NCBI RefSeq assembly: GCF_003369835.1
Contig: NZ_QPMJ01000004.1
Location: 310,001-374,000, forward strand
From: Halorussus rarus
GTDB lineage: Archaea > Halobacteriota > Halobacteria > Halobacteriales > Haladaptataceae
Reading direction: 5' to 3'
Length of the DNA stretch: 64,000 bases
Under the pieces are notes generated by a model. The model was not told where the DNA came from. It ran no database searches and worked only from the letters and a program-made list of their open reading frames with translations. Shown piece by piece: positions 7,979-14,547 of the stretch. A program made the position numbers and the translations under genes. Within the stretch, counting starts at the first letter, position 1; each line of letters opens with the position of its first letter.

Positions 7979-9358
7979 TCAGTCCAGCAGGCCGACCAGG
8001 TCCGACACGTCGCGCTCGTCCAGCGAGCGCACCGCCCCGATTATCTCGTCGCGGCGGTTCGCGTCGTAGCGCGTCCCGGCGGTCTCGTGGAACTTGCGCT
8101 CGATCTCGTCCCAGGACATCGGGTCGTTCGGGTGGCCCTCGAACTGGTCCTTCTCGACCAGGTAGGTCGTCCCGTCGGCCGTCTCGACCGCGACGACCGC
8201 GGGCATCTCGCCCTCCTCGAACCTGGCCGTGAGCTCGTCGTCCTCCGAGACCTCCACCTTCCGGAGGAGCTCCTGGACGTCGTCGCCCCGGATGCGCTCG
8301 GGGGCGTACTGGGCGTTGGTGAGTTCGCGGTCGACCAGCGCGGCCGCCAGCATGTACGGCAGCGAGTGGTCGGCCTGGGCCTTGGTCTCGACCTCGTAGC
8401 GGCTCCCCTCGCCGCCGCCGATGATGAGCTTCGCGCCCGCGAAGGTGTCGAGCCGGATCTTCTCGATCTCGTCGGGGTCGATGGCCTCGCGCTCGGCGAT
8501 TTCGATGATGCCCTCGACCGCCGACTGGGCGTAGGTCTCGGCGACGTACTTCTTGGTCATCACGTCGTGGACCCGCTCGGCCGGCGTGAACTCGGCCCGG
8601 AACTCGCCCGAGACGGTCTGCTTCCACCCCTTCCGGCCCTCGAAGAGGTTCGTCGGCCCCGCCATCCCGTTCTTGGCGAGGAACGCCGAGTACACCGCGT
8701 TCCGGGCGGCGTTGGCCGACGCGACGCCCTTCCACTCGGAGATCCCCTCGGTCCGGGTCACCCGGAGCGCGTTGTGCGCGGTGCCCGCGATACCGATGGC
8801 CGACCGGAGCTGTTCGCGGTCGAGTTCCAGCATCTTCCCGGCGCCGGTAGCAGCGGAAATCACGGTGTGGGTCACGTGGTCCCAGCCGCGGTCCCGGACC
8901 GGCGCGTTCCACGCCAGCGCGGCCTGGACCTCGTAGGCGACGCCGATCGCCGCGAGCAGGTCGGCACCCGAGGCGTCCCGGTACTCGCCGCACGCCACAA
9001 TCGCGGCGATGTTGTCGCTCGGGTGGGGCGTCTCGCCCGGCGCGAGGAACGAGTCCATGTAGTCGAGGTAGCGCACGAGGGCAGTGTTGTACATCGTCGC
9101 GTCGGGCGGCGACGCGGTCGCGGCGGCCGGGGCGGGTTCGGAGTCTTGCGAACTGCCGCCGCCCCACAGCGAGCACCCCTCGCCGCCGAACTCCGCGACG
9201 GTGTCGCCCACGACGCCGACCGGTTCCTCGTCCATCGCGGCGACCGCGATGCCGACCGAGTCGAGCACGCGCTTTTGGAGTTCGTCGACCGTCTCCTCGC
9301 GCAGGTCCTCGTACTCGAGGCCGAGCGCGAAGTCGGCGATGTCGGCGGTCGTCGTCAT
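7979..9358 (-). CDS. MmgE/PrpD family protein (459 aa)
   Basis: A full-length member of the MmgE/PrpD family (2-methylcitrate dehydratase / iminodisuccinate epimerase / cis-aconitate decarboxylase fold). Landmarks: the N-terminal helical domain (VDELQKRVLDSVGIAVAAMDEEP), the MYNTALVRYLDYMDSFLAPGE stretch near residues 85-105 with HPSDN following it, and the small C-terminal domain with IGGGEGSRYEVETKAQADHSLPYMLA. The usual HPSD segment and the ADHSLPY motif both contribute to the dehydratase active site. ATG 9358 (MTTTADIADFALGLEY) was preferred to ATG 9496 because the extra 46 residues are basic and unlike the family. The gene is followed closely by the CGCGG gene on the same strand. A propionate or methylcitrate role is possible; the rest of that pathway is not in the window. 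Confidence 0.88.
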   Translation of the reverse strand: MTTTADIADFALGLEYEDLREETVDELQKRVLDSVGIAVAAMDEEPVGVVGDTVAEFGGEGCSLWGGGSSQDSEPAPAAATASPPDATMYNTALVRYLDYMDSFLAPGETPHPSDNIAAIVACGEYRDASGADLLAAIGVAYEVQAALAWNAPVRDRGWDHVTHTVISAATGAGKMLELDREQLRSAIGIAGTAHNALRVTRTEGISEWKGVASANAARNAVYSAFLAKNGMAGPTNLFEGRKGWKQTVSGEFRAEFTPAERVHDVMTKKYVAETYAQSAVEGIIEIAEREAIDPDEIEKIRLDTFAGAKLIIGGGEGSRYEVETKAQADHSLPYMLAAALVDRELTNAQYAPERIRGDDVQELLRKVEVSEDDELTARFEEGEMPAVVAVETADGTTYLVEKDQFEGHPNDPMSWDEIERKFHETAGTRYDANRRDEIIGAVRSLDERDVSDLVGLLD

Positions 9359-9539
9359 GGCGCGGGTTGGGACCCCGCAGGCCAAAAAACGGGCCGTGCG
9401 TTCAGCCGGAAACGCGAGTCGTCCCGGCGGTAAGGCCGGATTACGAGCGCAGAGAAGTGACTTCTCGAGCCGCGGAGCGGCCGTCTCCGGCCGCATGCCC
9501 GCATACTGTCCTCAGACAGCGGGCGGTCGAGCCCCGGGG

Positions 9540-11660
9540 TCAGCGCCGCCGGGTCGCGAGCGCGCCGCCCGCGAGCAGGACGGCCAGACCCAGCAGTGCG
9601 GCCACGGGCCCGAAGCCGGGCGCGGGCGCGTTGGCCTCGACCGTCGTGGTCGTCTCCTCGGCCGCAGCGTCATCGGCGGCCGCGGTCGTCTCCGCACCCA
9701 TCTCGGTCGCGGTCTCCTCGGCCGCGGCGCCGTCAGCCGCGGTGGTCTCCGCCCCGCCGTCGGCGGCCGTCGTCTCCTCCTCGTCGCCGGCTGCGGGGGT
9801 CTCCTCGGCCGCGGTGGTCTGCTGGGCCGCCGCAGTCGTGGTCTGTTCAGCCGCCGCGGCGCCGGCGCCCTCGCCGACCACCTGACCGGTCGCGTTGACG
9901 TCGAGTTCGGTGATGGACGCCGTGAAGTTCGTGTCGGCGGGCACGTCCGAGAAGTCGAACGTCGCCTCCCACGTCCCGTCCTCGGAGACAGTCGCGGTCT
10001 GGCGCTTGAGGAACGGGTTGTCGTCGACGTTCGCGGCCTCGACGGTCAGCTCCGAGCCGGGCGCGAGGGTGCTGTTACCGGAGATGGTCGCGTCGCTCGA
10101 CGGCGGGACCTCGACCGGTTGGTCGAACGAGGCGTCCCGCGGAACCACGGTGAAGTTGGTCTCCAGCGACGTCTCGTTGCCGGGTTCGACGTAGGGGTTG
10201 GCCGCCGTGAGGTTGAACGTCGCGTGGTAGGTCGCGTTCGCTTCGAGCGCGTTCGAGTCGACGACGAAGAAGAACCGGTCGCCCGACTCGTCGACGAACA
10301 GCCGGCCCTGCTGGAGCGGCACCTGTTCGTCGGGCACGTTGATCTCGCCGAGCCGGGTCACGTTCATCGAGACCCCGGTCTCGTTGTTGTCGAGGTCCGA
10401 GATGTTCTGGACGTAACCGTACAGGCCCGAGGCCTGGACCTCCACGACCGCCCAGTCCTGGTAGGCGACGTCCTGGTCCTGCGTGGCGACCTCGGCCAGG
10501 CCGGAGACGCTGTCGACGTCGGCGGCGTCGGGCGCGGTCCACACCTGGATGCCGCCGGTCGAGCGCTCGCTCAGCGCGATGGACCCGACGGCGGTCCGGG
10601 TCTGGCCCACCGACACCTGGATCGGGTAGGTCGCGGCGTCGAGCCGGCCGGGCGTCGGGTCGGTCAGCAGCTCGAAGTCGGTGTAGTTGTCCTCGCCGAC
10701 GACCGAGATGCCCGGCGAGTCGGGCGAGATGCCGGCCAGGTAACTGTTGAACCGAACGGTCGCGACGCCGTCGCCGTCGACGTCGGCGACGGTGAACCGC
10801 GACTCGTAGCCGACGTCCTGCGAACCGAGGGTGACCGTGGCCTGCTCGGCGCCGTCGAAGGTGACGTTGAACTCGACCACGTCGCCGCGCTGTTCGGTGA
10901 AGGTCCCGTTCGAGAGCGACGCCGTGCCCTCGACCGGCTCGACCACGGTGACGGTGGCGGTGTCCTGCGTGTTACCGCCGGCCGCGACCACCGTGACGTT
11001 GTAGGTGCCCGGCTCGACGTCGGTGAAGCTGGCGTCGAAGAGCCCGTCGTCGCTCGCGGTCCGGGTGGAGACCGCGCGGTCGTTCTGGACCTCGACGTCG
11101 GGGAAGATCTCGGCCAGTTCGGACGCGCTCAGCTGGTCGGACTGGAGCGAGAAGTTGTAGTCCGCCCGGTTCGATTGGAGCCGGAGGTCGGTCTGCGAGT
11201 TCTCGCTGTCGTCGTTGACCACGGTCTCGTCGGCGAAGGTGGCGTTGAGCGTCTGCTGGGCCACCTCGAAGCTGGCCTCGCTCACGCTACCGACGCCCTG
11301 GACCGAACCGTCCTGGACGACCACGGGCCGGCCGTTCGCGTCGACGATGACGTACTCGCCCGGCGGCCCGGTCGAGAACGTCGCCGACCCGGTGGCGTCG
11401 AGCAGCACCTGGGTGGCGAGCGGGCCGATCTCGCCGTCCTGCACGCGGCGGATCTCCCAGACCTCGCTCGCGTTGGTCTCGTTGGCCGAGAACTGGAGGA
11501 ACTGCCCCTGCCAGAACGTCTCGCCGGAGTCGACGGCCACCTCGTCGAGGCCGTCGTCCTGGGCCCGATAGTTAGACATCGCTGCGCCGGTCACGCCCGC
11601 CGCCGTCGCGCTGACGACGAGCAGTGCTGTCAGAAGTACACTCGTACGTGTTCGTGTCAT
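9540..11660 (-). CDS. Secreted surface glycoprotein with PGF-CTERM anchor (BGTF/S-layer-like)
   Basis: A 706-residue exported protein. Residues 1-30 form a Sec signal (MTRTRTSVLLTALLVVSATAAG), followed by a beta-rich ectodomain containing many N-x-S/T sequons, for example NETNAS, NVTVV, NGTF, NFSL. Residues ~590-675 are an Ala/Glu/Thr-rich low-complexity spacer (TTTAAAQQTTAAEE), typical of an O-glycosylated stalk. Residues 681-706 are a PGF-CTERM tail (PGFGPVAALLGLAVL plus a final ATRRR), the substrate for archaeosortase A and lipid anchoring at the cell surface. The domain after the signal, with FWQGQFLQF and GPPGEYVIVDANG, resembles the surface-glycoprotein repeat domain of haloarchaeal S-layer proteins. 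ATG 11660 follows from the signal peptide. It could be an S-layer protein or an S-layer-associated glycoprotein. Confidence 0.88.
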   Translation of the reverse strand: MTRTRTSVLLTALLVVSATAAGVTGAAMSNYRAQDDGLDEVAVDSGETFWQGQFLQFSANETNASEVWEIRRVQDGEIGPLATQVLLDATGSATFSTGPPGEYVIVDANGRPVVVQDGSVQGVGSVSEASFEVAQQTLNATFADETVVNDDSENSQTDLRLQSNRADYNFSLQSDQLSASELAEIFPDVEVQNDRAVSTRTASDDGLFDASFTDVEPGTYNVTVVAAGGNTQDTATVTVVEPVEGTASLSNGTFTEQRGDVVEFNVTFDGAEQATVTLGSQDVGYESRFTVADVDGDGVATVRFNSYLAGISPDSPGISVVGEDNYTDFELLTDPTPGRLDAATYPIQVSVGQTRTAVGSIALSERSTGGIQVWTAPDAADVDSVSGLAEVATQDQDVAYQDWAVVEVQASGLYGYVQNISDLDNNETGVSMNVTRLGEINVPDEQVPLQQGRLFVDESGDRFFFVVDSNALEANATYHATFNLTAANPYVEPGNETSLETNFTVVPRDASFDQPVEVPPSSDATISGNSTLAPGSELTVEAANVDDNPFLKRQTATVSEDGTWEATFDFSDVPADTNFTASITELDVNATGQVVGEGAGAAAAEQTTTAAAQQTTAAEETPAAGDEEETTAADGGAETTAADGAAAEETATEMGAETTAAADDAAAEETTTTVEANAPAPGFGPVAALLGLAVLLAGGALATRRR

Positions 11661-11962
11661 GGATTTCCCCACCCCCGCACGGTCGTCTCCCCCCGAATCG
11701 TGCGGGTCTCGTGGGGACTTCGGCGAAATCCGATAAGTATCTTGTGACGGTACGGTGGGCTTGCCCGCGAACAAAGAGTGCCTAGCCCCGCGAACGGGGC
11801 GCAATCTGCCGGGTCGGACGGACGGCACGGCGTTCACATCAGCCAGCGAGAACGTCCGGAGTCGACGGAACGAACAGCGGACTCGGGAACGGCGAGGATG
11901 GGAGGACCGCCGACCCGCTGCGCCCGAAGCTACAACCCCCTGGGCGACGTAGCGCGCACGTC
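11661..11962. other. Divergent intergenic region between surface protein and aldehyde dehydrogenase
   Basis: No gene seen. On the minus-strand side lies a 7-bp inverted repeat (CCCGCAC at 11674-11680, GTGCGGG at 11700-11706) within the likely 5' leader of the surface-glycoprotein gene. An A/T-rich element (AAGTATCTT) around 11734-11742 is the best TATA candidate for that gene and implies a leader of roughly 50 bases. For the plus-strand gene only a C-rich ATACAACCCC-like element just before 11945 is visible. Confidence 0.4.
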
Positions 11963-13366
11963 ATGGACCGCACCAATCCCGCGACCGGCGAGGCGCTCGA
12001 ACCGGTGCCGGACGACTCCGAGGAGGACGTCGACGCGGCGCTCGACGCAGCAGTCGAGACCTTCGACGAATGGAAGGACGTGCCCATCCGGAAGCGCCAG
12101 CAGTTGCTGGCCAACGCCGGCGACGTGCTCCGGGAGAACGCCGACGAGTACGCCGAACTGATGACCCGGGAGATGGGCAAGCCCCTGTCGTCGGCCCGCT
12201 CGGAGGTCGAGAAGTGCGCGTGGGTCTGCGACTACTACGCCGAGAACGCGGCAGAGCACCTCCAGGACGAGCGCCGGCCGGGCCCGGCCCACGCCGAGAC
12301 GTACGTCTCCTACGAGCCGCTGGGCCCCATCCTGGCGGTCATGCCGTGGAACTTCCCGTTCTGGCAGGTGTTCCGGTTCGCGGCGCCCCACCTCACCGCG
12401 GGCAACGTCGGGCTGCTCAAGCACGCCTCGAACGTGCCGGGCTGCGCCGAGGCCATACAGGACGTCTTCAAGGAGGCGGGCTACCCCGAGGACGTCTTCC
12501 AGTCGCTCATCATCCACTCCGACCGGGCCGAGCAGGTCGTCGAGGACGACCGGCTCCAGGCGGTCACGCTGACCGGGAGCGCCCGGGCGGGTCGGTCGGT
12601 GGCCGAGACCGCCGGTCAGAACCTCAAGAAGTCGGTGCTCGAACTCGGCGGCTCGGACCCGTTCGTGGTGCTCGACGACGCCGACCTCGACGCGGCCGCC
12701 CGGGTCGGCGCTCGGGCCCGGACGCTCAACGCCGGCCAGTCGTGCATCGCGGCCAAGCGTTTCGTCGTCCACGCCGACGTGTACGACGAGTTCGTCGAGC
12801 AGTTCGTCGCGGAGATGGACGACCTGACCGTGGGCGACCCGACCGACGACGACACCGACCTCGGGCCGCAGGCCCGCGAGGACCTGCTGGAGACCCTCCA
12901 CGACCAGGTCAGCCAGACCGTCGACGAGGGGGCGACCCTCGAACTCGGCGGGGAACCGCTCGACCGAGACGGGTTCTACTACCCGCCGACCGTGCTGACC
13001 GACGTGCCCAGGGACTCGGTGGCCGCCTGCGAGGAGGTGTTCGGCCCGGCCGCCGCCGTCTTCGAGGTCGAGGACGAGGCGGAGGCCGTCGAGGTCGCCA
13101 ACGACACCCACCTCGGGCTCGGCGCGTCGGTCTGGACCACCGACCTCGACCGGGGCGAGCGGGTCGCCCACCGCATCGACGCGGGGATGACCTTCGTCAA
13201 CCAGCTCGTGAAGTCCGACCCGCGGGTCCCGTTCGGCGGCGTCAAGGACTCAGGATACGGCCGCGAGCTGGCCGAGCACGGCATCGAGGAGTTCGTGAAC
13301 AAGAAAACGATGTGGGTCCAGGAGGCCGACGCGAGCGAGGAGAACGTCGACGTCACGATAGAGTAG
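11963..13366 (+). CDS. NAD(P)-dependent aldehyde dehydrogenase, succinate-semialdehyde dehydrogenase-like
   Basis: A 467-residue ALDH-superfamily enzyme of normal length. The N terminus starts directly with the family's NPATGE motif; the oxyanion Asn lies in MPWNFPFWQVFR, the general-base Glu in LELGGSDPFVVLDDADLD, and the catalytic Cys in LNAGQSCIAAKRF. The EVEKCAWVCDYYAENA segment and GYGRELAEHGIEEFVNKK ending are typical of the GabD/SSADH-like group. It oxidises an aldehyde to an acid with NAD(P)+, in the cytoplasm; the exact substrate is not certain. It stands alone between a divergent surface-protein gene and a convergent halocyanin gene. Confidence 0.9.
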   Translation: MDRTNPATGEALEPVPDDSEEDVDAALDAAVETFDEWKDVPIRKRQQLLANAGDVLRENADEYAELMTREMGKPLSSARSEVEKCAWVCDYYAENAAEHLQDERRPGPAHAETYVSYEPLGPILAVMPWNFPFWQVFRFAAPHLTAGNVGLLKHASNVPGCAEAIQDVFKEAGYPEDVFQSLIIHSDRAEQVVEDDRLQAVTLTGSARAGRSVAETAGQNLKKSVLELGGSDPFVVLDDADLDAAARVGARARTLNAGQSCIAAKRFVVHADVYDEFVEQFVAEMDDLTVGDPTDDDTDLGPQAREDLLETLHDQVSQTVDEGATLELGGEPLDRDGFYYPPTVLTDVPRDSVAACEEVFGPAAAVFEVEDEAEAVEVANDTHLGLGASVWTTDLDRGERVAHRIDAGMTFVNQLVKSDPRVPFGGVKDSGYGRELAEHGIEEFVNKKTMWVQEADASEENVDVTIE

Positions 13367-13391
13367 GCCCGCTGCGAGGCTCGGGGCGAAC

Positions 13392-14462
13392 CTACTTCGA
13401 GTCCCGCCGGCGCTTGCGCATCTCGGCGACCGGGAGGCCGAGCAGGCCGACTACCAGCGCGCCGCCCAGCCCGACCGTCAGGGTGTCCTCGAGGTCCGAC
13501 CCGCCGGAGCCGCCACCGCCGAGCGACCCGGCCGTCGGCTCGTCGGACGCGGCCTCGTCGCCGACCACGACCGCGCCCTTCATCCCCATCGCCTTGTGCG
13601 GGGTGCAGGCGTACTTCCTGATGCCGGCCTCGTCGAACGTCTGCTCGAAGGTGTGGCCCGCGCTGCCCGACGACTCGCTCTCGAACGAACCGTCCTCCGC
13701 GACCACGTTGTGGCTGCCGCCCTTCCCGGTCCACTTCCAGACGACCGTCGTGCCCGGGTCGACCCGGACCGCCGCCGGTCCGAACGCGAAGTTGCCGTTG
13801 TTTCCCTTCGCGCCGACCGTGATCGTCACTTCGGACCGGCCGGTCCCGTCGACGACGCCCTCGTAGTTCGAGACGTCGTCGAACCAGGAACCGAAGCCGC
13901 TCGCGACGTCCCCGCTGCCCGAGTCGCCGGAGCCCGAGGACGCGGACTCCCCGGACGACGACCCGGAGGAGGTGGGCGCGGCGGCGGCCGCTTCGGTTCC
14001 GACCACGACCGCGCCCTTCATCCCCATCGCCTTGTGGGGAGTGCAGGCGTACTTGACGACGCCCTTCTCCGAGAATTTCTGCTCGAAGGTGTGATCCGTG
14101 CTCCCGGTCATCTGGCTCTCGAACGAGCCGTCCTCGGCGACCACGTTGTGACTGCCGCCCTTCCCGGTCCACTTCCAGACGACCGTCGTCCCGGGGTCGA
14201 CGCGGACCGCCGCCGGCCCGAACGCGAAGTTGCCGTTGTTGCCGGCCGCGCCCACCTCGACGGTGACCTCGGACTCGCCGGTCTCGTCGACCACCCCGTC
14301 GTAGTTCGAGACGCCCTCGAACCACCCGCCGAAGGCCGACTGGGCCGCCGCGGGGGTGGCGGCCCCGGCGCCGACCGCAGCCGCGCCGGCCACGCCCGCC
14401 GCGCCCTTCAGGAACGTTCGTCGGTCCAGTGCGCCGCCGGAGCGCGAGGTATCGGAGTTCAT
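13392..14462 (-). CDS. Two-domain halocyanin (blue copper protein), Tat-exported and membrane-anchored
   Basis: A 356-residue protein: Tat signal (DRRTFLKGAAGVAGA, residues 13-27), two plastocyanin-like halocyanin domains (about 45-156 and 190-305), a Ser/Gly linker (164-188) and a C-terminal membrane segment (329-345) followed by basic residues. Each domain keeps the type-1 copper ligands: His105, Cys140, His143 and Met146/148 in the first; His251, Cys286, His289 and Met292/294 in the second. By family knowledge halocyanins carry electrons at the outer face of the membrane. The two domains are nearly identical to each other and to the single domain of the 37136-37735 protein, which suggests recent domain duplication or gene conversion. 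Confidence 0.92.
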   Translation of the reverse strand: MNSDTSRSGGALDRRTFLKGAAGVAGAAAVGAGAATPAAAQSAFGGWFEGVSNYDGVVDETGESEVTVEVGAAGNNGNFAFGPAAVRVDPGTTVVWKWTGKGGSHNVVAEDGSFESQMTGSTDHTFEQKFSEKGVVKYACTPHKAMGMKGAVVVGTEAAAAAPTSSGSSSGESASSGSGDSGSGDVASGFGSWFDDVSNYEGVVDGTGRSEVTITVGAKGNNGNFAFGPAAVRVDPGTTVVWKWTGKGGSHNVVAEDGSFESESSGSAGHTFEQTFDEAGIRKYACTPHKAMGMKGAVVVGDEAASDEPTAGSLGGGGSGGSDLEDTLTVGLGGALVVGLLGLPVAEMRKRRRDSK

Positions 14463-14547
14463 CGGTACCTGGAGGTTCCGGCCAGTGGGCGTTATAAACC
14501 CCCTCCGGTTCCCGTCTCGCGGTAATCCGCGCGAACATGTTCGGCCC

